Shown here piece by piece: positions 35,461 to 43,990 of a stretch of 64,000 bases of DNA. A model generated the notes under the pieces. That model worked only from the letters and a program-made list of their open reading frames with translations. It did not search any database and was not told the DNA's origin. This DNA is from Rhizobium etli CFN 42. GTDB taxonomy: Bacteria; Pseudomonadota; Alphaproteobacteria; Rhizobiales; Rhizobiaceae. The translations under genes were made by a program, and so were the position numbers. Within the stretch, counting starts at the first letter, position 1; every line of letters starts with the position of its first letter. The stretch covers positions 2,483,001 to 2,547,000 of the forward strand of contig NC_007761.1 in assembly GCF_000092045.1 (NCBI RefSeq), in the 5' to 3' direction.

Positions 35461-37212
35461 CTCGCCGATTTGAGAGGCATGTCCGTCTCGCTTGCCAACG
35501 CCTTGTGGATTTCCTTTGCAAGCTGGGCCTGGTTGTAAGGCTTTGCCAATCTTGGAAGATCGACCTCGACGCCGGCAGGAAGATCGGCGTAACCCGTTGC
35601 CAGCACGATCGGCAGCGCCGGTCGAACGGTCCGTACCGCCTGGCCAAGCTGGGCGCCGGTCATGCCGGGCATCGAATAGTCGGTAATCATCACGTCGAAA
35701 TGCCCGCCGCTTCTGATCAGATCCAGCGCCTGCGAGCCGGAATTTGCTTCGACGACATCATGGCCGAGATCTTCAAGCATCTCGACCGAACTCATGGCGA
35801 TCAAGGTATCGTCATCGACCAGAAGGATTTTTAGCTTGGATGCGGCGTGCGCAAGAGGCAAATCGGTTTCAGCCGGCTGCTCAGGGCGCCGTTCGGTCGC
35901 GGGAAGCCATAATTCGGCAGTCGTTCCCACGCCGAGCTTGCTTGTCAGGCGCAGCGCGCCATTAAGCTGGACGGCAAGGCCATGGATCATCGACAACCCA
36001 AGACCGGTGCCCTTTCCGAGCTCCTTGGTGGAGAAGAAGGGGTCGACGGCCTTCTTCAGCGTCTCTGCGTCCATCCCGCTGCCGTTGTCTGTCACACTAA
36101 GGACGAGATAGGTCCCCTCGTCGAAATCGCCGCCGTCACCGGCTACCTGTTCTTCGCGCAGCGAAATCGACAGAGCTCCCCCATCCGGCATCGCATCGCG
36201 CGCGTTGACGGCAAGGTTGAGCAGCGCCAGTTCGACTTGGTTCGATCGCTTCCATTTTCTGTGAATGGCGAAGCTGCTCCTCAGCCTTTTCTCTTTGAGC
36301 CACCTCTTCGACCAAGCTCCGATGGGCAGCATGCACCTCGCCGGTCCTTTCCTTCACCCGCTCCTCAAGGCTCTCATTGAGCCGCCTGAGGTTTTCCTCG
36401 CTTGTCTTGCGCGCCGTGGCATCGAAGGAAACGCCGACGAGCTTTTTCGCCGAACCATATCGGTCGGTATAGAGCTGCGCGTGCACTTCCGCCCAGTGAA
36501 CCGACCCGTCCGGCCAGATGGTCCTGTGCTCGACCGAATAGTCGCGTCCGGTTTCAATCGTCCGGTCGAGGCTTGCCTGCACGAGGTGTCGGTCATCGGG
36601 ATAGATGCACTTTACCAGGTTGTCATAGGTGAATTCCTCGTCCGGGCCTCGGCCGAAAATCGCCTTGCAGGTGTCGGACGCCGATAATCTCATTGAGGAC
36701 AGCTCGAGCTCCCATGCACCGAGCCGTCCGGCAGCAAGCGCGGTCTGCAACCGCCGTTCTCCTTCGCTGAGCGCCTCAAGATGGGCGCGCGCCTGGTACT
36801 GTCGTAGCCGGCCTCTCAACGCGGTCTTGGCGATACTGATGAACGAAGTGGCGTGAAAAGGTCTTTCCAGGAAGGTGACATTGGCGAGAACCTCGGAAAG
36901 CCTGGCTGCGGCCGGATTCCGCTCCGGCCCGCCGCCCCGCGTGGTGAGCACGATAAAAGGCAGATCAGACCAGCTCGGCTGTGCCGAAATCCAGGCCGCG
37001 ACCGGCTTCAGATCACTTGAGCGAACGGCCTCCTCTGTCAGGACGCCGAACGCGACATCGTCATCAAGCAATGTCGCGAACATCGGGAGGTCCTGAGCAG
37101 TAACCGCTGTTACGTCCGCTTCGTTCACGAGGGATACAGCAACCAGAGCATCGCGACCCGTCGGTGTATAGATCAGCGCCTTTGGTTTGCCGGTATTAGG
37201 AATTGCCGCCAT
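35457..37212 (-). pseudogene. hybrid histidine kinase with the phospho-acceptor domain deleted and frameshifted
   Basis: The N-terminal part (37212 to about 36245) has a divergent receiver-like region (residues 1-130), a PAS/PAC domain with WPDGSVHWAEVHAQLY, and a coiled coil ending LRHSQKMEAI. In intact relatives this continues into the HisKA helix with its histidine. Here the frame jumps at about 36240-36250 straight to VELALLNLAVNARDAMPDGG, the N-box of the ATPase domain, in another frame. Roughly 100 residues are missing, including the His. The rest, GKGTGLGLSMIHG and a receiver with DYSMPGMTG, is well preserved. It lies directly after the kaiC-like pseudogene. Confidence 0.85.
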
Positions 37213-38706
37213 CCCCGCCATTGCGCGACATGAGGGACGTCGTGTCTGAAACGAATTCCGGAACGCCGCGCAGCACTCCCTGGAATCCCACAAGCGGCCC
37301 TCCGAATGTCAAGCCTGCCGCGTCGATGCGATATTCCCTGATTGTATCCTCGTGGAATCCGGTCCTCTTCTTGATCACCGATACTGCGCGCCGCACCCTT
37401 CCAGCCGCCTCGAAATAGCGCAGTAGGATGACAGTATCGGCCAGATAGGTGACGTCGACCGGCGCCTTCATGTCACCGACCAGTCCGTGTTGGGCAACGG
37501 TCAAGAAGGTGTTTGCACCTTGCCTGTTCAGATATTGCAGCAATTCATGCATGTGGAGGATCAACGAATTCTCATCCGGCATCGAAGCCTGATATCCGTT
37601 GATGCTGTCGATAATGACAGTTTTGGCCCCGGACTTGTCGACGCAGTCCCGCACACGGTAGGCGAATTCGCCGGGCGACAGTCGGCGGCGTCCAGCTGCT
37701 CGATGTGAACAAGGCCAGCGTCCCTCATCGCCTCCAGATCGATTCCAAGCGCCTTGAGCCGCCCTAAAAGCAAGCCAAGCTCTTCATCGAAAATGAAGGC
37801 CGCAGCTTTCTCTCCCCGCGCGATCGCTGCGGCCATGAATTGAAACGAAAAAGTGCTTTTACCGGTGCCGGCAGGCCCGAGAATGAGCGTACTGGAGCCC
37901 CTCTCAAGTCCGCCGCCTAAGAGAAGGTCCAGTTCCGCAATATCGCTGGAAACATCGTCACGGGCGTAACTCGTCCTGTGCTCTGACGCGACGAGGCGCG
38001 GGAACACGACGACCCCGCCCGTCTGAATAGTGAAATCGTGGTAACCACCACGAAAGGCTTGCCCACGATATTTCATGACTCTCAAACGTCGCCGTTCGGA
38101 ACCGTAGCCGGGCGCCAGTTCATCGAGATGGATCACTCCGTGCACGACGCTGTGCACCGTCTTGTCGAGGACGTCGGACGTCAGATCATCGAGCAGGAGC
38201 ACCGTTGCCCCCTGCCGGGCGAAGTAATGTTTGATCGCAAGGATCTGCCGACGGTAGCGCAGCGAGCTTTGCGCCAACAACCTGATCTCCGACAGGCTGT
38301 CAAGAACGACACGGCTTGGCCGTACCCTCTCGAACGCGGCGAAAATTTCCTTGGTCGTCTCACCGAGCTCAAGGTCTGACGAATAAAGCAAGCTCTGCTG
38401 CTGATCGGAATCCAGCAGGCTTTCCGGGGGCACGACCTCAAAGACCTCGATGTTGCCCATTGATGATCATGCCGTGCGACGCGGCTCCGGCCCGCAGTTC
38501 GCTTTCGGTTTCCGAGAGCGTGATGTAGAGCCCGCGCTCACCAAGTCGCGCGCCTTAATCAGAAACTGCAGTGCAATCGTGGTCTTTCCTGCCCCTGGAT
38601 TTCCCTCGAGTAGAAACACGTGGCCGGCGGAAAGCCCCCCTGCCAGAATTGTGTCCAAACCGGACACTCCGGTCCGAGCTTTCGCGGCAGGAATAGCAGT
38701 ATTCAT
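37196..38706 (-). pseudogene. KaiC-like (RecA-fold) ATPase, three frameshifts
   Basis: The start [20 protein letters not shown] at 38706 leads to Walker [11 protein letters not shown]. Near 38540 a base is lost (stop follows), the [18 protein letters not shown] frame continues, and near 38455 an extra G in AATGGGC shifts it again. The middle carries a second KaiC domain with LGPAGTGKST. A third shift at about 37680 (missing C) leads into VIIDSINGYQASMP and the stop at 37196. With the three shifts undone the protein would be about 500 residues with two KaiC domains. Rhizobial KaiC-like genes commonly precede a hybrid kinase, as here. Confidence 0.85.
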
Positions 38707-38956
38707 TCATTGTTTCCTTCATTTTCACTTTGAATTAGTGGCGAAGGAGGGAATGTCAAACGACAGGCGCGGTATGACTTGGCACCGCCTCAACGCGCCG
38801 CCCATAGGCTCAATATAAGTCTCTATCCTCGTACCGAAGCGTATCGACGACGACCGCAAAGGCCGCCGAAGCATGCCGGCGGCTGGTGCAGGCTAGGGTC
38901 AACCGCTGAGACGCAAATGGTCGCAATCCGCTGCGGCCGCGCCCTCACCGATAACG

Positions 38957-39592
38957 TCATTTCCTCGGCGCCGGCGCATTCTCCTGAAAAGCCGGTATCG
39001 CTTCGAGCCTGCCGACAATCTCCGCGATATTCGGCCACCGCGCGAGATCGAAGCCCATGCGCCTGGCGCTGATCGCCTGCGGGAAGAGGAATATGTCGGC
39101 AATGCCAGGCTGATCGGAGACCGCGAACGCCCCACGCCTCCGGCCGGCAATCATCGTCTCCACAGCGGCCATTCCCTCGCCGACCCAGTGACGGCTCCAG
39201 GCAGCAACGGCATCGGCATCGGCTTTGAAGGCGGTTTTGAGATGCAGGCCGATCCGCGGCGGCAGCAGCGCATGGATCTCGGCCGCGATCGCAAGCGCGA
39301 TGGACCGCGCCCGCGCCCTGTCTTCGGCCGTGTCAGGCAGCAGCGGCGGTTCAGGCCGGATCTCATCGAGATATTCGACGATCGCCAGCGACTGGGTGAC
39401 GAGGACGCCGCTGTCGGTGAGCAGGGCCGGTACAAGCCCCTGCGGATTGACACTGCGGTATCCGGCCTGTCGGCTCTCTGCCTCCTCGCCGAGAATGGTG
39501 ACCGGCAGCGCCTCCGCCGTCAGCCCCTTCAACGTCAGTGCAATCCGCACCCTCGATGTCGCCGAGGAAATTTCGTTCTGGTAGAGCTTCAT
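38957..39592 (-). CDS. glutathione S-transferase family protein (zeta/MAAI-like)
   Basis: A 211-residue cytosolic GST. The N-terminal thioredoxin fold has NEISSATSRVRIAL, where SSATSRVRI matches the SSxSxRVRI active-site motif of zeta-class enzymes and maleylacetoacetate isomerases. NPQGLVPALL and the glutathione-binding QSLAIVEYLDE (about 66-76) follow. The helical C-domain ends near PAFQEN. Either isomerisation of a dicarboxylic intermediate or dehalogenation is possible. The start overlaps the stop of the micro-protein gene (TAATG), so the two are coupled. Confidence 0.88.
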   Translation of the reverse strand: MKLYQNEISSATSRVRIALTLKGLTAEALPVTILGEEAESRQAGYRSVNPQGLVPALLTDSGVLVTQSLAIVEYLDEIRPEPPLLPDTAEDRARARSIALAIAAEIHALLPPRIGLHLKTAFKADADAVAAWSRHWVGEGMAAVETMIAGRRRGAFAVSDQPGIADIFLFPQAISARRMGFDLARWPNIAEIVGRLEAIPAFQENAPAPRK

Positions 39593-39762
39593 TATCTTTC
39601 TCCCTTATCGTCGCGCAGGAGCGGCAACCCATCCGCAGAAGACGCTGCCAATGCCGCCGTCACAAGGCCGGCGAGCGGCGAAGGCTCCTGCGAGCTTATG
39701 TCGTAGATGCAAGGTGCGGCAAATACCGCCGCTCCCAGGACCCAGATGATCATCAATCTCAT
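39592..39762 (-). CDS. small hydrophobic protein coupled to the GST gene
   Basis: A 56-residue product beginning MRLMIIWVLGAAVFAAPCIYD, here taken from the internal ATG because GGAGGA stands 5 nt upstream of it (minus strand). The ATG at 39774 has no such site. The N-terminal stretch is a signal-like or single membrane helix; the rest is polar. The stop overlaps the GST start by one base. No family is recognised. The strong ribosome site and coupling support translation. Confidence 0.55.
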   Translation of the reverse strand: MRLMIIWVLGAAVFAAPCIYDISSQEPSPLAGLVTAALAASSADGLPLLRDDKGER

Positions 39763-39813
39763 GAAATCCTCCATCGGCGAGGCCCGACAGACCTCGCCCT
39801 CGGCGCCTGCCGG

Positions 39814-40230
39814 TCAGGCAATGCTCAGCTCCACATGGATGTTGCCGCGCGTCGCCTTCGAATAGGGGCAGGTTCGGTGCGCCTCGTCGACAAGCGCCTT
39901 TGCGACATCTGCTTCGATGCCGGGCAGGCTGACCTGGAGGCGGACCTGTAGGAAATAGTCGCCCTCGGTCGTTCCGAGATCGACCTCGGCGTTCACCGCG
40001 GTCTCCGTGGGAAGCCTCACCTTCAGCTTGCCGGCGGCAATGCCGATCGCGCCGATGAAACAGGCCGACCAGCCGGCGGCGAAGAGCTGTTCGGGATTGG
40101 TGCCGGGCCGGGCGCTGCCGGGAGGCGAGAGCCTGATGTCCAGTTCTCCGTCATCGCTCTGCGAGGCACCGTCGCGCCCGCCGGTGGTGCGGGTCCTGCC
40201 AGTATAAAGAACCTTGTCGATCTTGATCAT
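39814..40230 (-). CDS. ohr: organic hydroperoxide resistance protein (Ohr/OsmC)
   Basis: A thiol peroxidase that reduces organic hydroperoxides. The 138-residue protein begins KVLYTGRTRTTGGRDG, and the peroxidatic Cys is in AAGWSACFIGAI near residues 51-62. The resolving Cys is in AHRTCPYSKATRGN near 116-129. GTNPEQLFA precedes the first Cys, as in Ohr. No OhrR regulator is adjacent. Upstream (40322-40334) is a perfect 12-bp palindrome GTTTCCGGAAAC. It is followed by the micro-protein and GST on the same strand, forming a plausible detoxification operon. Confidence 0.92.
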   Translation of the reverse strand: MIKIDKVLYTGRTRTTGGRDGASQSDDGELDIRLSPPGSARPGTNPEQLFAAGWSACFIGAIGIAAGKLKVRLPTETAVNAEVDLGTTEGDYFLQVRLQVSLPGIEADVAKALVDEAHRTCPYSKATRGNIHVELSIA

Positions 40231-40408
40231 GGAAACACTCCTTGTTGCGTCGCTTCATGCGACTGGCCGCTGACGCGACCGGATTGACGGAGTGTGGTTT
40301 GACGGATCGATATATCCGGCATGTTTCCGGAAACCGCCGAAATGTCACAAAAGGTAGCATCCGGTGTCCATGACATTTTCGCGTACAAAACATTCCGACA
40401 TTTTGACG

Positions 40409-41731
40409 TCACCGAATGGTGACTTCAGCCACCAGTCCGCCACCCGAGCGATTGTAGAGCCTCAGAGATCCGCCGATCTTCGCCGTCAGCTGCTGAGCGA
40501 TTGCCAGCCCGAGACCTGTGCCCCCCGTCTCACGGTTACGGGATTGCTCGAGCCGGAAGAAGGGCTGCATTGCGGCTTCGAGCATATCATCCGGAATGCC
40601 GGGTCCGCGATCCATGACGCTCATGACGACGGAATTGTCAGCGCCGCGCTCGACGCTGATCTCGGCGGCGCCGGCAAACTTCAATGCGTTGTCGATGAAA
40701 TTCGACAGGATGCGGCGAAGGGCGTGCGGCCTGGTGAAGGCGGCGCCTTCAACCAGCCCGACGACCGTCACGGCCTTTCCAGTGTCCTGATAATCGTAGG
40801 CTATGCTGTCGATGAACGATGCGAGGTCGATGCGAGCGTTCTTTTCCCCGCTGCCGTGGGCGCTGCGCGCATAGGCTATGCCGTCCTGGACGAGGCGCTG
40901 GATCTCGGCGAGATCGTGCACCAGCTTGTCCCTCTCGGGTGAATCCTCCGCCATGTCGGCGCGCAGCCGCATGCGGGTGATCGGCGTCTGAAGATCGTGC
41001 GAGATCGCCGCCAGTATCTGCACCCGTTCCTCGAGATAGTGGGCGATCCTCTCCCGCATCGCATTGAATGCTCTCGCCGCATGCGCCACCTCACTCGGCC
41101 CGACCTCGCTCAAAGCCTGACCGTCCTTATCCGGGTCGAGCGCATCGGCGGCAGCGGCAAGTTCGCCGAGCGGCCGGATCGCCTGGCGGACCGCAAACCA
41201 GGTGCAGAGAACGAGCAGCGCCATCTGGATCGCGAAGACATAGGGCAGCCATGCGGCGATCGGCATGACCCCTCTCGGCGTGACATCGATCGTCAGAGGA
41301 GTGCCGTCACTCAACGTCAGATGCGCCTGCAGCCGGCTCACCTCACCCGGAATTCGTTCGACGCGGATCGGAAAGCGATGCCCGGCGGCCGCCTCTATCT
41401 TTCCTGCGATCTCCCTCGCCTTGCTGGAGCTGTCGGGTACACCGAGCAGGCCAGGGCCAAGTTCGAAACGGTAGTTGCCGCGGCTCAGCCAGTCCAGGAG
41501 GTCGCCGCGCTCGCTTGCCGGAAGGCGGTCGAGGACCGCAATCGATGTTGCGACGTCATTCTCCAGCGTGCCGAGCATCACCGCCTTGGCCGACATGTAG
41601 CGCTCCATGTAGAGAACGCTGAAGGAAAGCCCATAGGCGAAAGCCAGGCCGATCAGCAGGATGAGAAAGATCTGCGATCGCAGCGTTCTCGGCCACATCA
41701 GGCCCGGCAGGATAGACATGCTCGCGCTCAT
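40409..41731 (-). CDS. sensor histidine kinase (EnvZ-like)
   Basis: A 440-residue inner-membrane kinase. A first membrane helix (about 15-37), a periplasmic domain of about 130 residues, a second helix near 165-185 and a HAMP linker are followed by HisKA with ISHDLQTPITRMRLRAD (His near 242). The ATPase core has RRILSNFIDNALKFAG, VMDRGPGIPDDM and GTGLGLAIAQQL. The ATGA overlap with the response-regulator gene sets the start at 41731. A longer open frame upstream is a shadow of the regulator gene. The signal is unknown; the neighbours suggest redox or envelope stress. Confidence 0.92.
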   Translation of the reverse strand: MSASMSILPGLMWPRTLRSQIFLILLIGLAFAYGLSFSVLYMERYMSAKAVMLGTLENDVATSIAVLDRLPASERGDLLDWLSRGNYRFELGPGLLGVPDSSSKAREIAGKIEAAAGHRFPIRVERIPGEVSRLQAHLTLSDGTPLTIDVTPRGVMPIAAWLPYVFAIQMALLVLCTWFAVRQAIRPLGELAAAADALDPDKDGQALSEVGPSEVAHAARAFNAMRERIAHYLEERVQILAAISHDLQTPITRMRLRADMAEDSPERDKLVHDLAEIQRLVQDGIAYARSAHGSGEKNARIDLASFIDSIAYDYQDTGKAVTVVGLVEGAAFTRPHALRRILSNFIDNALKFAGAAEISVERGADNSVVMSVMDRGPGIPDDMLEAAMQPFFRLEQSRNRETGGTGLGLAIAQQLTAKIGGSLRLYNRSGGGLVAEVTIR

Positions 41732-42468
41732 CGGCGCGGCTCCGAAATTTCGACCGGAACCGAAAAGACATAACCTTCGCTGCGCACCGTCTTGATATAG
41801 GTCGCCTCGCGCGCATCGTCCCCCAGACGCTGCCGCAGGCGGCTGACAAGAAGATCGATCGAGCGATCGAAAAGTTCGGCGTCGCGGCCCTGCGTCAGGC
41901 TCAGAAGCTGGTCGCGGTTGAGCACGCGCTGCGGATGGTCGATGAAGACGCGGAGCAGGCGGTATTCGGCGCCGCTCAGTGCAATCGCGGTTCCGTCCTT
42001 GTCGAGAAGGTGACGGGCGACGGTATCGAGCCGCCAGTCGCCGAAGGTCAACAATTGTCCCGCCTCGCTGATCTGCAGGTTGGGCGGCAGCATGCGCGCG
42101 CGCCGCAGCACCGCCTTGATGCGGGCAAGAAGCTCGCGCACGGCAAAGGGCTTGGCAAGATAGTCGTCGGCGCCCATCTCCAAACCGAGAATCCGGTCCA
42201 TCTCGTCGGTGCGGGCCGTCAGCATCAGGATCGGGATTGCCTTGTGCCGGCCGGCGCGCAATTCCCGGCATAGCACCAGCCCATCGTCGCCAGGCATCAT
42301 GATATCGAGCACGATGAGGTCGACGGCATTGGCTTCCAGAAAGCTGCGCATCTGGCGCCCGTCGGCTGCAACGCTCGTCCTGAGGCCGTTCTTCTGCAGA
42401 TAGCCCGAGACCAATTCGCGGATTTCACGATCGTCGTCGACGATCAGGATGTGATCGACATGATCCAT
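41728..42468 (-). CDS. OmpR-family response regulator
   Basis: A 246-residue DNA-binding regulator. The receiver (6-118) has acidic pair DD (about 11-12), phospho-acceptor Asp in VDLIVLDIMMPGDDG (near 56) and the conserved KPF near 105. The winged-helix output (about 140-235) ends with the motif YIKTVRSEGYVFSVPV. The kinase gene follows with an ATGA overlap. Members bind direct repeats spaced about 10 bp; two such boxes lie in the divergent promoter at 43744-43847. Confidence 0.94.
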   Translation of the reverse strand: MDHVDHILIVDDDREIRELVSGYLQKNGLRTSVAADGRQMRSFLEANAVDLIVLDIMMPGDDGLVLCRELRAGRHKAIPILMLTARTDEMDRILGLEMGADDYLAKPFAVRELLARIKAVLRRARMLPPNLQISEAGQLLTFGDWRLDTVARHLLDKDGTAIALSGAEYRLLRVFIDHPQRVLNRDQLLSLTQGRDAELFDRSIDLLVSRLRQRLGDDAREATYIKTVRSEGYVFSVPVEISEPRR

Positions 42469-42582
42469 AATTGCCTTTCCTCAACGCTTGTGGCCGCGCC
42501 CACCGCCTCGTCCACGGATGTCGAAGCGCCAGACGCGACCTACGCTATTCCGCCGGTCCGGGCAACGAGCCTCTGTTGCCGA

Positions 42583-43635
42583 TCAGAAGCGATCGACGTC
42601 GATGACCGCCTGGGCGAAGGCCTGTGGCGCCTCCTGCGGTAGATTATGGCCGATACCGCCGCCGATCGTGCGATGCTCGTATCTGCCGGAAAATTTTCCG
42701 GCATAGGCGGAAGGTTCCGGATGCGGCGCACCGTTTGCATCGCCTTCCATCGTGATCGTCGGCACCGAGATCATCGGCAGGGCGGCAAGCTTCTTCTCAT
42801 AGGCATCATACTTCGCCTCGCCTTCTACAAGCCCCAGGCGCCAGCGATAATTGTGCACGACGATATCCACATGGTCGGGATTGTCGAAGGCGGCCGCCGA
42901 TCTGTCGAAAGTCGCATCATCGAAATTCCACTTCGGCGATGCCGTCTGCCAGATGAGCTTTGCGAAGTCCCGTGTATTGCTCGCATAGCCCAGGCGTCCG
43001 CGTTCGGTAGCGAAGTAGAACTGGTACCACCAGGCAAGTTCCGCCTTCGGTGGAAGCGGCTTCTTGTTGGCCTCCTGGCTGCCGATCAGGTAGCCGCTCA
43101 CCGATACCATCGCCTTGCAGCGTTCGGGCCACAGCGCTGCCATGATATTGGCGGTTCGTCCGCCCCAGTCGTAACCGGCAACGACAGCCTTTTCGATCTT
43201 GAGCGCATCGAGCAGGGCGATCATGTCGGCGGCAAGCGCCGAAGGCTGGCCGTTGCGCGGTGTCTCGTCATCGAGGAAGCGGGTCGTGCCGTAGCCACGC
43301 AGATAAGGCACGATCACTCTGTAACCGGCGGAGGCAAGCAGCGGCGCGACGTCGACAAAGCTATAGATGTCATATGGCCAGCCGTGTAGCAGCAGCACGA
43401 CCGGAGCATCGGCCTTTCCGGCCTCGGCAAAACCGATATCGAGCACATCGGTTTTGACCTGCTTCAGCGCTTCGAACGACCTATTGGTCCCCGCCTTTAC
43501 GTCAGGCAGCGCTCCGATGGAAGGCTGCGGCTGTTGCGCCGCGGCGGCGCCGGCCACGCCGAATTCCACGGCTGCGAGCGCGATTGCCGTCATGCCGAAG
43601 AAACGACGGCGGTGATGATTGATTTGCTCTGACAT
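42583..43635 (-). CDS. exported epoxide-hydrolase-like alpha/beta hydrolase
   Basis: A 350-residue protein with a Tat-type N-terminus: HHRRRFFGMTAIALAAVEFGVAG, where RRxFFG precedes a hydrophobic run and an Ala-rich cleavage region (about residue 33). The hydrolase fold has HGWPYDIYSF near 83-92 and a nucleophile elbow GYDWGG near 150-155, with Asp instead of Ser, as in epoxide hydrolases and haloalkane dehalogenases. The catalytic His is in GGIGHNLPQE near 327. Divergent from the DipZ-like gene across a 355-bp promoter region with two 10-bp-period boxes. Confidence 0.88.
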   Translation of the reverse strand: MSEQINHHRRRFFGMTAIALAAVEFGVAGAAAAQQPQPSIGALPDVKAGTNRSFEALKQVKTDVLDIGFAEAGKADAPVVLLLHGWPYDIYSFVDVAPLLASAGYRVIVPYLRGYGTTRFLDDETPRNGQPSALAADMIALLDALKIEKAVVAGYDWGGRTANIMAALWPERCKAMVSVSGYLIGSQEANKKPLPPKAELAWWYQFYFATERGRLGYASNTRDFAKLIWQTASPKWNFDDATFDRSAAAFDNPDHVDIVVHNYRWRLGLVEGEAKYDAYEKKLAALPMISVPTITMEGDANGAPHPEPSAYAGKFSGRYEHRTIGGGIGHNLPQEAPQAFAQAVIDVDRF

Positions 43636-43743
43636 CGGTCTCTCCTGTCGAATGGATCATGGCGCTCAGATGACGTTCGGCTTGTATCGCCCATATGTCA
43701 CAGGCTGCGGTTTTTGAATGCGAGTGTAACCTCCGCCTGCCGA

Positions 43744-43759
43744 GATACATTCTGATACA
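43744..43759. promoter_or_regulatory. direct-repeat box, 10-bp period (box 1)
   Basis: GATACA-TTCT-GATACA: two identical hexamers exactly 10 bp apart. The reverse complement of the region, TTTGTATCAGAATGTATC, matches box 2 at 43831-43848. Candidate site for an OmpR-type regulator. Confidence 0.6.
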
Positions 43760-43830
43760 AACGCGCCACCTCCGGCAGGGCATCCGGCGGGCTATCGCAG
43801 TTTTCGCCGCAGCCTCTGTGGAGAAGGCAG

Positions 43831-43848
43831 TTTGTATTCTTTTGTATC
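43831..43848. promoter_or_regulatory. direct-repeat box, 10-bp period (box 2)
   Basis: TTTGTAT-TCT-TTTGTATC: two identical heptamers 10 bp apart, the inverse of box 1. The boxes face opposite directions about 90 bp apart between divergent genes. Confidence 0.6.
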
Positions 43849-43990
43849 GGCCGCGCTCAGCGCAATAGTTCGGTACATTTTCCTATCAAACCAGACACAT
43901 CGGAGATACCTCCGCCCGACTATCTCCCAGCCATTGCTGGTTCAGGCCCATCGCCGTCCAGAGCCCGATCAACCGGTTTCAAAGGAAACG

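Larger units (their letters stand above)
43636..43990. other. divergent promoter region, epoxide-hydrolase-like / DipZ-like
   Basis: 355 bp with no supported gene. Apart from the two paired boxes (annotated separately) a single CTTGTATCG lies at 43681-43689. AAGGAAACG precedes the DipZ-like start. An in-frame ATG at 43832 exists but has no ribosome site and lies within the second box. Confidence 0.5.

Noticed and set aside
37196..38706. Explaining the kaiC-like frameshifts wholly as homopolymer sequencing errors
   Set aside because: Each shift is in or near a short G or C run, so it is possible in principle, but the neighbouring kinase has a deletion of about 300 bp and most other genes in the window are unbroken. 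Kept as a caveat.
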